A DNA stretch of 64,000 nucleotides, taken from assembly GCA_030690545.1 (NCBI GenBank), contig JAUYGN010000028.1, positions 17,181 through 81,180 of the forward strand. Reading direction: 5' to 3'. This document shows positions 9,020 through 17,163 of the stretch, one piece after another. How positions within the stretch are numbered: the stretch's first letter is position 1; each line of letters starts with the position of its first letter. Origin of the DNA: Solirubrobacteraceae bacterium (GTDB taxonomy: Bacteria > Actinomycetota > Thermoleophilia > Solirubrobacterales > Solirubrobacteraceae). The translations under genes and the position numbers were made by a program. A model generated the notes under the pieces. It had not been told where the DNA came from, did no database searches, and saw nothing but the letters and a program-made list of their open reading frames with translations.

Positions 9020-9439
9020 ATGGCCTGGACGCAGCGCGACATCACGCTCAAGCCGCGCCCGCGCGGCGTGCATCTCGTGACCGCCGAGATCGCCGACGCG
9101 CTGCCCGAGCTCGCGCAGCTGCGGGTCGGCCTCGCGCACCTCTTCATCCGCCATACGTCGGCGTCGCTGACGCTCAACGAGAACGCCTCCCCCGATGTGC
9201 GCCGCGACTTCGAGTCGTGGTTCGGCGCGGCCGTCCCGGAGGACTTCGCCTGGACGCACACGCTCGAGGGGTCCGACGACATGCCCGCGCACATCAAGGC
9301 CGCGCTGATGGGCTCCACGCTGAGCCTGCCGATCGCCGGCGGGCGGCTGGCACTCGGGACCTGGCAGGGGATCTATCTCTGCGAGCACCGCGACCGCGGC
9401 GGACCGCGCTCGCTGACCGCGACGCTGCACGGCGAGTAG
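9020..9439 (+). CDS. YjbQ (UPF0047) family protein
   Basis: 139 residues, full length for the family. Hallmarks are HLFIRHTSASLTLNENASPDV (first five residues onward of the core signature, about 36-56), the DDMPAHIKAAL helix and the closing LGTWQGIYLCEHRDRGG. The conserved His, Asn and Glu residues are those that bind metal or anion in solved structures. Members have weak thiamine-phosphate-synthase activity in vitro, but the true role is unsettled. Single gene convergent with the YeiH gene across a hairpin. Confidence 0.85.
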   Translation: MAWTQRDITLKPRPRGVHLVTAEIADALPELAQLRVGLAHLFIRHTSASLTLNENASPDVRRDFESWFGAAVPEDFAWTHTLEGSDDMPAHIKAALMGSTLSLPIAGGRLALGTWQGIYLCEHRDRGGPRSLTATLHGE

Positions 9440-9458
9440 CGTGCTCGTCGCTCGCCGG

Positions 9459-9485
9459 CCGCTCCCCTCGCCGGTTGGGGAGCGG
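9459..9485. terminator. Hairpin between convergent genes (bidirectional terminator)
   Basis: Perfect 9-bp arms CCGCTCCCC and GGGGAGCGG with a 9-nt loop, centred in the gap between the stop codons of the YjbQ gene (+) and the YeiH gene (-). No T-tract follows on either side, as is common in GC-rich actinobacteria. Confidence 0.5.
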
Positions 9486-9488
9486 TCG

Positions 9489-10652
9489 TCAGACGGCGAA
9501 GCCGGCGAACAGGATCGACGCGAGGAGGAGGCCGAGCAGCAGGTTGAAGGCAGCCGCGCCGCCGAACACGGCGATCGGCCGCCAGCCGGCCTCGCGCACC
9601 GCCTTGATCTGGAACTCGAGCCCGATGCTCACGAAGGCGAGGGCCAAGAACCAGGTGCGGTAGTCGTTGACGACGCCGATCGTCGCCTTGGCGGCGTCGG
9701 GGTCGGAGGCGACCTCGAGGAACCACGTGCCGATCAACGAGGCGGCGATGAACCCGAGCACGAACTTCGGGAACCGATCCCACAGCTGGATCCACACCGA
9801 CGGCTGCCGGGGAACGTCCGCCGGCGCTCCGTCGGCCGCCTGCCGGCGCTCGACGCGCAGCGTGAAGTACGCCGTAAGCGCGACCGCGACCACGCCCATC
9901 AGGACGTTCTGGGAGGCCTTGACGATGGTGGCGATCTGGAGCGACTCCTCGCCGACGATCGCGCCGCTCGCGGCGACCGCCGCGGTCGTGTCGATGTTGC
10001 CGCCGATCCATGCCCCGGCGACCGCGTTCGACAGGCCGAGGACGTCGACCAGCCACGGCAGCAGAAAGATCGACGGCAGCGCGAACAGGATCACCAGGCT
10101 CGCCGTGTAGGCGATCTGCTCGCGCGTGGCCCGGACCGCGCCGGCGGCGGCGATCGCCGCGCTGACGCCGCAGATCGACACCGCCGAGGCGAGCAGCGCC
10201 CGCAGCTTGTCGTCCAGGCCGAGGCGTCCCCCGAGCCACCAGGCGAACAGGAACACCGCCGTGACGAGGATCACGGCCTGGGCGATCGCCGGTCCGGCGG
10301 CTCTCACGATCACCGAGATGTTGATCGACGCCCCGAGCAGGACGAGGCCGGTCTTGATGAAGAACTCGGTGCGAAACGCGGGCGACAGCCGGTCGCGGAC
10401 GCCGAGCTTGCCGATGACGAAGCTGCCGGCCAGGCCGAGGGCGATCGCGTACACCGGATACTCGACGGCCCCGACGAAGTCGCTGTCGCCGAACCAGCCG
10501 GACGCATGCTCCTCCAGGTAGCGCGTCAGCCAGGCGAGGGCGAGCACGAGCAGCAGGCCGACGCCGATCCAGGCCGCGCCGAGCGGGCGCTTGTCCAGCT
10601 CGGCGCCCTCGGATGCGCGGGCAGCGGGGGAAAGAGCCTCACCGGAGGACAT
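9489..10652 (-). CDS. YeiH-type putative sulfate exporter family membrane protein
   Basis: 387 residues from the ATG at 10652, which overlaps the stop of the microprotein gene (TGATG); the upstream in-frame ATG at 10664 is less likely. About ten hydrophobic helices with the UPF0324 signatures: KTGLVLLGASINIS, SVSICGVSAAIA (written SAVSICGVSAAIAAAGAV in full) and GAWIGGNIDTTAAVAA. The family is annotated as putative sulfate/sulfite or small-molecule exporters; the substrate is not proven for most members. Translational coupling to a short one-helix protein suggests the two act together in the membrane. Confidence 0.82.
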   Translation of the reverse strand: MSSGEALSPAARASEGAELDKRPLGAAWIGVGLLLVLALAWLTRYLEEHASGWFGDSDFVGAVEYPVYAIALGLAGSFVIGKLGVRDRLSPAFRTEFFIKTGLVLLGASINISVIVRAAGPAIAQAVILVTAVFLFAWWLGGRLGLDDKLRALLASAVSICGVSAAIAAAGAVRATREQIAYTASLVILFALPSIFLLPWLVDVLGLSNAVAGAWIGGNIDTTAAVAASGAIVGEESLQIATIVKASQNVLMGVVAVALTAYFTLRVERRQAADGAPADVPRQPSVWIQLWDRFPKFVLGFIAASLIGTWFLEVASDPDAAKATIGVVNDYRTWFLALAFVSIGLEFQIKAVREAGWRPIAVFGGAAAFNLLLGLLLASILFAGFAV

Positions 10653-10792
10653 CAGGGCACCCACGCGTTGACGATGACCTCGGCGAGGATCAGCAGCAGC
10701 AGCGCCAGCCCGACGACCAGCGATGCCCAGTCCTCGTCGACCTTCCAGCCGCGTCGGGCGTTCTGCGGTGCGTTCGGATCTGCGTCGCTCAT
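10652..10792 (-). CDS. 46-residue single-span membrane microprotein coupled to the YeiH gene
   Basis: Found by reading the minus strand: ATG at 10792, stop TGA at 10652-10654, 46 codons. A strong GAGGAGG ribosome site sits 4 nt before the ATG. The protein has a polar N-terminal half (MSDADPNAPQNARRGWKVDE), then one hydrophobic helix SLVVGLALLLLILAEVIVNA, and ends in WVP. The stop overlaps the start of the exporter gene by one base, so it is the leader of a two-gene operon. Similar short helices occur as accessory subunits of transporters; I do not recognise a named family. Coding status is supported by ribosome site, coupling and a clean transmembrane helix. Confidence 0.7.
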   Translation of the reverse strand: MSDADPNAPQNARRGWKVDEDWASLVVGLALLLLILAEVIVNAWVP

Positions 10793-10836
10793 GCGTCCTC
10801 CTCGGCCGGCGAAGGCCGACCCCAAGGTATTTCCAC

Positions 10837-10863
10837 TAATTTAGATCGACTTTATCTAGATTA
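10837..10863. promoter_or_regulatory. 27-bp inverted repeat, probable operator of the microprotein-YeiH operon
   Basis: Arms TAATTTAGAT and ATCTAGATTA (9 of 10 complementary) are separated by 7 nt (CGACTTT). It is by far the most AT-rich spot in this part of the window and lies 45-71 bp upstream of the microprotein start, where a repressor or activator dimer would bind. Size and spacing suit a dimeric winged-helix regulator. No regulator gene lies next to it. Confidence 0.6.
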
Positions 10864-10984
10864 CGTCGGGCGGTCAACCCGACCCGAACCCTTGGAAGCC
10901 ATCCGGGAGGGCGGGCGCGGTTCGCTCGGGCCGCGGACTCGACATACCCGTCGCGGGGTCCGGGCGCAGGTGCTCCTCGGCGCG

Positions 10985-11791
10985 CTACCGCCGCCGCGCC
11001 GCGGCGTAGCGCTCGGCGCGAAACTCGCGGATGTCGTCGGGCACCTCGCGCGAGGGCACGCCCGGCACCGGCGCCAGCAGCTCGGGCTGCAGCACCGACT
11101 CGACGACGGTCTCGCCACCCTCGCCGGCGACGCGCTGCACGCGGTAGGCGTGCGTGCCGGGCTTGGAGGCGACGACGCGCACGAGCGCCGTGTCCTCGAA
11201 CAGCAGGCCGACGCCATCGTCGGCGCCATAGCCGCCGGGGATCGCGCCGCGCGCGACCGCGTCGAGAAAGGCGGGCCGGCGGATCGGGTCGCCGTCGTAG
11301 TGCACCGACAGGCTGCCGGGTAGGAAGCCCAGCGCGGGCGCCGGCTCGGGGCGACCCGTCGAGCGCGTGATGCCGTGCTGAAACCAGCACATCCCGCCGG
11401 CGCTGAGCCCGGCGAGCAGGACGCCGGTCTCCCACGCCTCGCGCAGGATCACGTCGAGCCCGTGCTCGCGCCAGATCGCGAGCAGGTTGCGCATCGAGCC
11501 GCCGCCGACATAGACGGCGTCCTGGCCGAGGATCAGCCGGCGCAGATCGGCCGGCTCCTGCTCGAGGCGAAAGAGCGACAGGTGGTGCGCGCGGCAGGCG
11601 CGCTCGCCGAACGTCGTCCTGAACGCGGCGATCTGCGCGTTGGGGTCGCCGCTGGCGGTCGGCAGGAAGAGGATCCGCGGCTCGCGGCCGCCGGCCAGCG
11701 TGAGGATGAAGTCGTCGAGCGCCGTGTTGCGCTGTTCGGAGGTGAAGCCTCCTCCTCCCATGGCGAAGATCCTGCGCGTCGTCGAGGCCAC
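10985..11791 (-). CDS. Peptidase E-like S51 family protein, second of a tandem pair
   Basis: 268 residues. The S51 fold is indicated by RIFAMGGGGFTSEQRNT at the N-terminus, YVGGGSMRNLLAIWREHGLD in the middle, and the nucleophile elbow LLAGLSAGGMCWFQ with the catalytic Ser around 138. HYDGDPIRRPAF follows. The family comprises aspartyl dipeptidases (peptidase E) and cyanophycinases; the length fits an extended peptidase E. It starts 6 nt after the stop of its paralogue, so they form one transcript. The C-terminus is 22 residues longer and more basic than that of its partner. Substrate unknown; both paralogues keep the serine. Confidence 0.75.
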   Translation of the reverse strand: MASTTRRIFAMGGGGFTSEQRNTALDDFILTLAGGREPRILFLPTASGDPNAQIAAFRTTFGERACRAHHLSLFRLEQEPADLRRLILGQDAVYVGGGSMRNLLAIWREHGLDVILREAWETGVLLAGLSAGGMCWFQHGITRSTGRPEPAPALGFLPGSLSVHYDGDPIRRPAFLDAVARGAIPGGYGADDGVGLLFEDTALVRVVASKPGTHAYRVQRVAGEGGETVVESVLQPELLAPVPGVPSREVPDDIREFRAERYAAARRR

Positions 11792-11797
11792 GAGCGG

Positions 11798-12538
11798 CTA
11801 CGCGGCGGACAGCGTCCGCGATCCGCCCAGCCAGCGGACCTCCAGCGCCACTTCGGACATCTCGCCGCCGACCTCTTCGCACCAGTAGGCCGACGCGTTC
11901 GGGCGCGATGAGACGACGCTCGCCAGCGACTCGCCGCGGAAGTGCAGTGCCGCTCCGTCGCCGGCCGCGTAGCCGGGCGCCATGCCTTCTCGCAGGAAGC
12001 GCCGGTAGGACTCGCGCCGCGCTGGCTCGCCGTCGTAGTGCACGCAGTTCGAGTATGGCAGCAGGCCGAGACCGGGCATCCGCTGCGGCGGGCCGTGGAA
12101 GGCCGTGACGGCCTCGCTGAACCAGCACAGCGAGCCGGCGCTCAGGCCGCAGAGCACGATTCCGCGCCGCCAGCACTCGCGCAGGACGTCGTCGAGGCCG
12201 TGCGCGCGCCAGACGCCGAGCAGCGAGACGATGCTGCCGCCGCCGACGTAGATCAGGTCTTGGTCGAGCAGGTGCTCGGCGAGGTCGCAGCCGAGGCCCG
12301 CCCCCTTGTCGCGGCGAAACAACGAGATGTGCGACGGCTGGCAGCGAGCGGGCGGGAAGGCGCGGTAGAAGCGCACGATGTAGTGGTCGGCGTCGCCCGA
12401 CGCGGACGGCAGGAAGCAGACCTTCGGGTGCTCCACGCCGGTCAGCCCGAGCACGTAGTCGTCGAGCAGCGCGTTGCCCGCCTCCATCGAGAATCCGCCT
12501 CCCCCGAATGCGACGATCTGGGGCGGGAGACGGTCCAT
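11798..12538 (-). CDS. Peptidase E-like S51 family protein, first of a tandem pair
   Basis: 246 residues with the same layout as the downstream gene: IVAFGGGGFSMEAGNALLDD, LIYVGGGSIVSLLGVWRAHG, the nucleophile elbow IVLCGLSAGSLCWFSEAVT, and HYDGEPARRESY. Peptidase E cleaves Asp-X dipeptides in the cytoplasm; no signal peptide is present here. The two paralogues have clearly diverged, so the duplication is not recent. TATCCT ends 6 nt before the ATG, giving a leaderless-type start. Confidence 0.75.
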   Translation of the reverse strand: MDRLPPQIVAFGGGGFSMEAGNALLDDYVLGLTGVEHPKVCFLPSASGDADHYIVRFYRAFPPARCQPSHISLFRRDKGAGLGCDLAEHLLDQDLIYVGGGSIVSLLGVWRAHGLDDVLRECWRRGIVLCGLSAGSLCWFSEAVTAFHGPPQRMPGLGLLPYSNCVHYDGEPARRESYRRFLREGMAPGYAAGDGAALHFRGESLASVVSSRPNASAYWCEEVGGEMSEVALEVRWLGGSRTLSAA

Positions 12539-12544
12539 TCACCG

Positions 12545-12550
12545 AGGATA
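12545..12550 (-). promoter_or_regulatory. Probable -10 hexamer TATCCT for the S51 gene pair
   Basis: TATCCT on the minus strand ends 6 nt before the ATG at 12538 with no ribosome site. The 161-nt gap between this operon and the NucS stop holds no other recognisable element. Confidence 0.4.
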
Positions 12551-12699
12551 TGCCGCATATTGGCGATCCGCTGAGATTTGCGCGCTGGGGCCAAACGGAT
12601 GTGGACCGCGTGTACAACCACGGCACGTCGCGGTCTGTCTGCGGCTCGCCGCGCGTCGGCCCCGGTGGCGAGCGTCGCTGCGCCAGCCCGTGGTGATCG

Positions 12700-13383
12700 C
12701 TACGCGGCGAACAGCGTCAGATCGGGCTCGCGCTCGCCGCGCAGGACCGCCAGGTCGACCTCGACGCAGGTCAGTCCGCGCGCCTCGGCGAGGACCCGGG
12801 CCTGCGGCTTGAACGACTGCGCCGCGAGGATGCCGCGACAGGCCGCCATCGCCGGGTCGAGCCGGATCCGCTCGAGGTAGCGCGACAGCTGCTCGACGGC
12901 GTCGATCGTCGCGATCCGCTTGATCTCGACGGCGATCCAGTCGTCGGCGGGGTCCCGGCACATGAGGTCGACCGGGCCGATGTCGGTCGGCCACTCGCGG
13001 CGCACGAGCCGGAAGCCCTCGCCGCAGAACTGCGGCGCGGCGGCGAGCGCCTCCTGCAGGTCGCGCTCGACGCCGTCCTTCTCGAGCGCGGCTGCTTCAC
13101 CCATGTCGTGATGGACGTCGGAGACGACCTCGGCGATCTCGATCTCGAGGCGATCCTCGCTCGCGCCGGCGCGCTTGCGCACGACGATCCGCGCCGGCGG
13201 GTCGCCCTCCTCCTCGATCACCGTCGGGGCCGTCATCCAGTTGCTCGGCTTGTAGCCGCCGCTGTCGGCATGGACCATGAACGAGCCGTCGGCCTTGACC
13301 ATCAGCAGGCGCAGCGCCTCGGGCAGCACGGCGTTCAGGCGGCCACTGTAGCGGACCTCGCAGCGGGCGACGATCAGGCGCAT
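12700..13383 (-). CDS. nucS: Endonuclease NucS (non-canonical mismatch repair)
   Basis: 227 residues. N-terminal DNA-binding half begins MRLIVARCEVRYSGRL, with LLMVKADGSFMVHAD and YKPSNWM typical of NucS. The C-terminal RecB-like nuclease carries GPVDLMCRD (Asp139) and IAVEIKR (Glu153, Lys155), followed by EQLSRYLERI. The C-terminus ends in LTLFAA, matching the beta-clamp-binding tail of actinobacterial NucS. The enzyme cuts both strands at G:T, G:G and T:T mismatches and serves in place of MutS/MutL in Actinobacteria and archaea. TACGGT ends 8 nt before the ATG. The ATG at 13383 was chosen because the family begins at this point; the longer open frame upstream is shadow. Confidence 0.92.
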   Translation of the reverse strand: MRLIVARCEVRYSGRLNAVLPEALRLLMVKADGSFMVHADSGGYKPSNWMTAPTVIEEEGDPPARIVVRKRAGASEDRLEIEIAEVVSDVHHDMGEAAALEKDGVERDLQEALAAAPQFCGEGFRLVRREWPTDIGPVDLMCRDPADDWIAVEIKRIATIDAVEQLSRYLERIRLDPAMAACRGILAAQSFKPQARVLAEARGLTCVEVDLAVLRGEREPDLTLFAA

Positions 13384-13391
13384 GGTTCGGG

Positions 13392-13397
13392 ACCGTA
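13392..13397 (-). promoter_or_regulatory. Probable -10 hexamer TACGGT for nucS
   Basis: TACGGT on the minus strand ends 8 nt before the nucS ATG at 13383. No Shine-Dalgarno sequence between. Confidence 0.4.
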
Positions 13398-13458
13398 CCG
13401 GCCGCCGCGGACCGATGGCGTCGCATGTCGCGTGCCGCCCAAGGGTACGAGCACGGCC

Positions 13459-13953
13459 ATGACCGCTACGACGACCGATCATCTCGAGACCTACCTGCAG
13501 GATCACCGCGCCGGCGCCGAGGCGGGCAGCGCGCTCGCCCGCCGGCTCGCCGACGAGAACGTCGGCACCCCCCACGAGGACTTCCTCGTGAGCCTCGCGC
13601 AGGAGGTCGAGCAGGACGTCGACGTGCTCGAGGGCATCATGGAGCGCTTCGGCGTGTCCAAGTCGATCCTCAAGACGACCGGCGCGAAGCTCGGCGAGCG
13701 GATCGGGCGGCTGACGCCCAACGATCAGCTGACCGGCTATTCGCCGCTCAGCCGGGTGCTCGAGATCGAGGGCCTGCGCGCCGGCATCCAGGGCAAGCTC
13801 GGCCTGTGGGACTCGCTCGCCGAGCTCGCCGCACACGACGACCGCCTCGACGCCGACGAGGTCACCGGTCTGCAGGAGAAGGCCGAGCGCCAGCTCGAAG
13901 GCCTGCGCAAGCACGAGCGGATCGCCGCGCGCGAGGCGTTCGTCGACGGCTGA
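13459..13953 (+). CDS. Helical protein of unknown function
   Basis: 164 residues from the ATG at 13459, divergent from nucS. Entirely predicted helical, acidic and free of cysteine or membrane segments. It begins with a stretch rich in Glu/His/Asp (HLETYLQDHRAGAEAGSALA) followed by HEDFLVSLAQEVEQDVDVLE. This acidic helix pattern recalls ferritin-like four-helix bundles, but a full metal-ligand set (two ExxH) is not seen. I do not recognise a named family. Frame choice is supported by strong GC-rich third positions and its clean separation from neighbours. Confidence 0.6.
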   Translation: MTATTTDHLETYLQDHRAGAEAGSALARRLADENVGTPHEDFLVSLAQEVEQDVDVLEGIMERFGVSKSILKTTGAKLGERIGRLTPNDQLTGYSPLSRVLEIEGLRAGIQGKLGLWDSLAELAAHDDRLDADEVTGLQEKAERQLEGLRKHERIAAREAFVDG

Positions 13954-14005
13954 GCACGGCCGGCGCTCGTGCGAGGGCGCTGGCAGCTTCCGGCCCGGCC
14001 GGCGT

Positions 14006-14021
14006 CCCTGTGCGGACAGGG
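14006..14021. terminator. Short hairpin between convergent genes
   Basis: CCCTGT-GCGG-ACAGGG: 6-bp perfect stem with a 4-nt loop, between the helical orphan (+) and the J-domain/TPR gene (-). Weak but correctly placed. Confidence 0.3.
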
Positions 14022-14032
14022 CCGCCGCGCGC

Positions 14033-15277
14033 CTACGCCGCCGGCAGGACCCGCGGCAGCTCGTCGCGCAGCCGCGCGACGAGCTCGGCGACCTCGGCGT
14101 CGGCGCCGAGCCGCAGCGCCCGGTCGCAGGCGTCGATCGCGTCGCTGATGCGATCGGTGCGCGCGAGCGCGTGGGCGTAGCGCGACCACGCGACGGCGCT
14201 CTCGCCGTCGATCAGCGTCGCCTGCTCGCAGGCCGTCAGCTCGGCGCCGAGATCGCCGGCGAGGTGGTAGGCGAGCGCGAGGTCGAGGAGCCCGTCGACG
14301 GATGGCACGAGCTCGCGGGCGCGCTCGAGCGCGGCGATGGCGCCCGCGCGATCCATCAGGCGCAGCCGCAGGCGCCCGAGCCGCTCCCAGGCGTCGGCGT
14401 CGCCGGTGCCGCGGTCGACCGCGCGCTCGGCGGCCTCGGCCGCGAGGTCGATCGCGCCCATGTCCTCGTAGATGCGCGCCGCGAAGCGATGCGGCGCCGG
14501 GCGATCGTCCTCGTTGCGCGCCCAGTCGCGCACTGACCGGCCGGCGGCGTTGAGGTCGCCCGCCTGCCAGAACGCGAGCGTCAGCAGCCGCAGCACGGTC
14601 GTGTTCGTCATGTCGGCGTCGCGCGCGTAGATCAGTCGCTGGGCGGCGAGCGCGTGGTTGCCCTCGAACGTCGCGTGCTGCGCGGCCGCCATGAAGCGCT
14701 CGACGCGGTCGGCGGCCTCGTCGGGCTTGGAGAAGTCGACGAACTGCAACGTTCCGGCGGGCACGGTCCGCACGCCGATGTTGAAGCGCACGCGCGCCCA
14801 CTGCTGGACGTCGTCGCCGCTGCCGGTGAAGTAGATCCCGGCCACGCTGCCGACGCCCCACTCCGGATAGGCGACGCAGCGCGCGTAGCGGTGCACGACC
14901 GAGTGGTCGGGGACCTGTGAGGCGAACGGGTCGTTGGCCTCGCGGTCGGCGGCGTGGGCGCGCGCGCGCTGCTGGGCCTCGTAGGCGCGGCGGCCGTCCT
15001 CGGCGCGTGCCTCGCGGGCGGCCGCCGCGCTGACCTTGACGGCGTTGCGCGACACCTTCCCGCCGCGCGAGCCCTCGGCGAGGCGCTCGAGCTGGTCGGC
15101 CGCCTCGTTGATCGCCTTGAGGTGGCGCTCGTGCTCGAAGCGCTTGCCCGGCGGCGCGATGTCGGGGTGCCAGACCTTCGCCTGCCGGCGCCGCGCGAGC
15201 TGCACCTCGCGCTTGTCGAACGGCGGCTGCAGCTCCAGCAGGAGCAGCGATTGCTCGATGTCGAGGACGCCGGCCAC
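14033..15277 (-). CDS. J-domain-like and TPR-repeat protein
   Basis: 414 residues from GTG at 15277 (a GTG at 15286 would add three). The first ~90 residues look like a J domain: the helix containing REVQLARRRQAKVWHPDIA holds an HPD-like triad, and LKAINEAADQLERL fits helix III. An Ala/Arg-rich linker follows, then a compact region HRYARCVAYPEWGVGSVAGI to about residue 215. The rest is TPR-like helix pairs (for example ADAWERLGRLRLRLMDRAGA). J domains recruit and stimulate Hsp70 (DnaK), and TPRs bind partners, so a dedicated co-chaperone is a reasonable inference. Not linked to dnaK/grpE. TACTCT lies 10 nt upstream of the chosen start. Confidence 0.6.
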   Translation of the reverse strand: MAGVLDIEQSLLLLELQPPFDKREVQLARRRQAKVWHPDIAPPGKRFEHERHLKAINEAADQLERLAEGSRGGKVSRNAVKVSAAAAREARAEDGRRAYEAQQRARAHAADREANDPFASQVPDHSVVHRYARCVAYPEWGVGSVAGIYFTGSGDDVQQWARVRFNIGVRTVPAGTLQFVDFSKPDEAADRVERFMAAAQHATFEGNHALAAQRLIYARDADMTNTTVLRLLTLAFWQAGDLNAAGRSVRDWARNEDDRPAPHRFAARIYEDMGAIDLAAEAAERAVDRGTGDADAWERLGRLRLRLMDRAGAIAALERARELVPSVDGLLDLALAYHLAGDLGAELTACEQATLIDGESAVAWSRYAHALARTDRISDAIDACDRALRLGADAEVAELVARLRDELPRVLPAA

Positions 15278-15346
15278 GGAACCCACCAGAGTACCGCCGC
15301 AGGCCGGCTGTCCGCGACGTCGCGAGCCGGTGCGAGCGCGCCGGCG

Positions 15347-16174
15347 CTACGTGATCAGCTTGCGCTCCAGCGCCCGGATCGCCAGGCGCCACAGCACCAC
15401 GCCGAACAGCACGAGCGCTCCGAGATGCGCGACGTCGGCCCAGCCCTCCCAGCCGAACGCGGCGTGGCGGACGAGCTCGACGGTGTGGTGCAGCGGGTTG
15501 AGGTTGCCGAGGACCTGGACCCACTGCGGCAGCCCGCTGAGCGGGAAGAACGTGCCGGCGGTGAGGAACGTCGGCGTGATGACCGTGCTCGTGACGTAGT
15601 TGAAGTTGTCGATCGAGTTCAGCAGGCCGGCGATCATGATCCCGAAGCAGGCCCAGCCGAAGCCGCTGACGAAGGCGATCGCGGGGACGACGAGCATGTC
15701 GATGCGCGGCTCGAGGCCGAACGCCATCGCGACGAGCAGCGGCACGCAGCCGTACGTCCCGGCGCGGATCGACATCCACAGCGCCTCGCCGGTGACGATC
15801 TCCTCGGTATCGACCGGCGCGGCGAGGATCGCGTCGTAGGTGTGCTGGAACGAGTACTTGACGAACGTTCCGAACATCGCCGGGAAGACCGACGCGAACA
15901 GCACCGCGGTGGCGACGACGCCGGTCCCGACGAAGTCGACGTAGTCATAGCCGGCGACCTGCGAGACGAGCGAGCCGAAGCCGAATCCGAACGCCAGCAG
16001 GTAGATCGCCGGCTCGACGGTCGACGAGAAGCTCGTCGCGCGCCAGTAGGAGCCGAAGTTCGTGATCTCGCGAACGAGGACGCCGCGGATCGCCGATGCC
16101 TCGAGCCGGCCGATGCGCCCGCGCCCGCGCGGGCGCGGCAGGCCGGTCGCTATGACGTCGGCCGCGCGTCCCAT
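15347..16174 (-). CDS. ABC-2 type transporter permease (NodJ-like)
   Basis: 275 residues with six hydrophobic segments. LVREITNFGSYWRATSFSST precedes TM1, and GTFFPLSGLPQWVQ and LNPLHHTVELVRH are hallmark loops of the ABC-2/NodJ permease family. It should form the membrane pore of an exporter together with the ATPase encoded just upstream: the ATPase stop and this ATG overlap as TGATG. Family members export lipo-oligosaccharides, drugs or polyketides; the substrate here is unknown. The longer ORF upstream is shadow within the ATPase gene. Confidence 0.82.
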   Translation of the reverse strand: MGRAADVIATGLPRPRGRGRIGRLEASAIRGVLVREITNFGSYWRATSFSSTVEPAIYLLAFGFGFGSLVSQVAGYDYVDFVGTGVVATAVLFASVFPAMFGTFVKYSFQHTYDAILAAPVDTEEIVTGEALWMSIRAGTYGCVPLLVAMAFGLEPRIDMLVVPAIAFVSGFGWACFGIMIAGLLNSIDNFNYVTSTVITPTFLTAGTFFPLSGLPQWVQVLGNLNPLHHTVELVRHAAFGWEGWADVAHLGALVLFGVVLWRLAIRALERKLIT

Positions 16175-17070
16175 CAGGTCACCTCCTCGCCGGTCAGCAG
16201 GACGAAGACGTCCTCGAGGTTCGCGGTCCGGCGCACGCCCTCGGGCAGGTTGCCGTTGCGCTGCTCGACGCCCATCAGGGCGACGCTCGTGCCGGTGCGG
16301 CGTGTCCGTATTCCTGCGGTTGCGGCCTCCCGCTCGGCTTCGAGCAGCCGCGCGGGCGGTCCGTAGACCTCGAGCACCTCGCGGCCGGCGTGCTGGGCGA
16401 CGAGCTGCGCCGGGGGTCCGGTCGCGACCGCCTTGCCCGCGGCCATGATCGTCACGCTGTCGGCGAGTCGCTCGGCCTCCTCGATGTAGTGCGTCGACAT
16501 GAGGATCGAGGTGCCCTCGCTGCGCAGCGCGTCGATCAGCGCCCACAGCTCCTGGCGCACCTGCGGGTCGAGGCCGACCGTCGGCTCGTCGAGCAGCAGC
16601 AGCCGCGGCTGGTGCACGAGGCCACGCGCGATCAGCAGCCGCCGCCGCATCCCGCCCGACAGCTCGTCGACCTTCGAGCCGCGCCGGTCGGTCAGCTTCG
16701 CGATCTGAAGCGCCCGCTCGATCGCGGGGCCGCGCTCGGCGCGCTCGAGTCGGTACAGGTGCGCGAAGACGCGCAGGTTCTGCTCGACGGTCAGCGTCGT
16801 GTCGAGGTTGTCGAGCTGCGGTACGACGCCCATCTCGGCGCGCGCGATCTTCGAGGCGCCGGGCAGCGCGTGGCCGAGCACGTCGATCGTCCCGGCGTCG
16901 GCGATCACCTGCGCGGTCAGCATCTTCATCGTCGTCGACTTGCCGGCGCCGTTGGGCCCGAGCAGCCCGATGCAGCTGCCCTCGGGCACCTCGAGGTCGA
17001 GCCCGTCGACGGCCACGATCTCGCCGAAGCGCTTGACGACCGAACGCAGGTGGATTGCAGGATCTGGCAT
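16174..17070 (-). CDS. ABC transporter ATP-binding protein (NodI/DrrA-like)
   Basis: 298 residues from the ATG at 17070; a GTG at 17088 is also possible but would lie upstream of the TAGCCT hexamer that fits a start at 17070. Walker A GLLGPNGAGKST (about 37-48), signature LSGGMRRRLLIARGL, Walker [13 protein letters not shown] and switch His in STHYIEEAERLAD. The ~80 residues after the ATPase core, ending in EDVFVLLTGEEVT, are the usual DrrA/NodI C-terminal regulatory extension. Forms a two-gene exporter operon with the overlapping permease gene. Confidence 0.85.
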   Translation of the reverse strand: MPDPAIHLRSVVKRFGEIVAVDGLDLEVPEGSCIGLLGPNGAGKSTTMKMLTAQVIADAGTIDVLGHALPGASKIARAEMGVVPQLDNLDTTLTVEQNLRVFAHLYRLERAERGPAIERALQIAKLTDRRGSKVDELSGGMRRRLLIARGLVHQPRLLLLDEPTVGLDPQVRQELWALIDALRSEGTSILMSTHYIEEAERLADSVTIMAAGKAVATGPPAQLVAQHAGREVLEVYGPPARLLEAEREAATAGIRTRRTGTSVALMGVEQRNGNLPEGVRRTANLEDVFVLLTGEEVT

Positions 17071-17077
17071 CGGGTGA

Positions 17078-17083
17078 AGGCTA
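17078..17083 (-). promoter_or_regulatory. Probable -10 hexamer TAGCCT for the NodIJ-type operon
   Basis: TAGCCT on the minus strand ends 7 nt before the ATG at 17070. It would fall inside the coding region if the GTG at 17088 were used, so it supports the shorter start. Confidence 0.4.
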
Positions 17084-17163
17084 GTCACGCGTTCTACGAC
17101 CGCCGCGCGGACTCGAACTCATCGCGCAGCGCAGGAACGGGCCCGCTGGGCGCGGCTCCAGAG

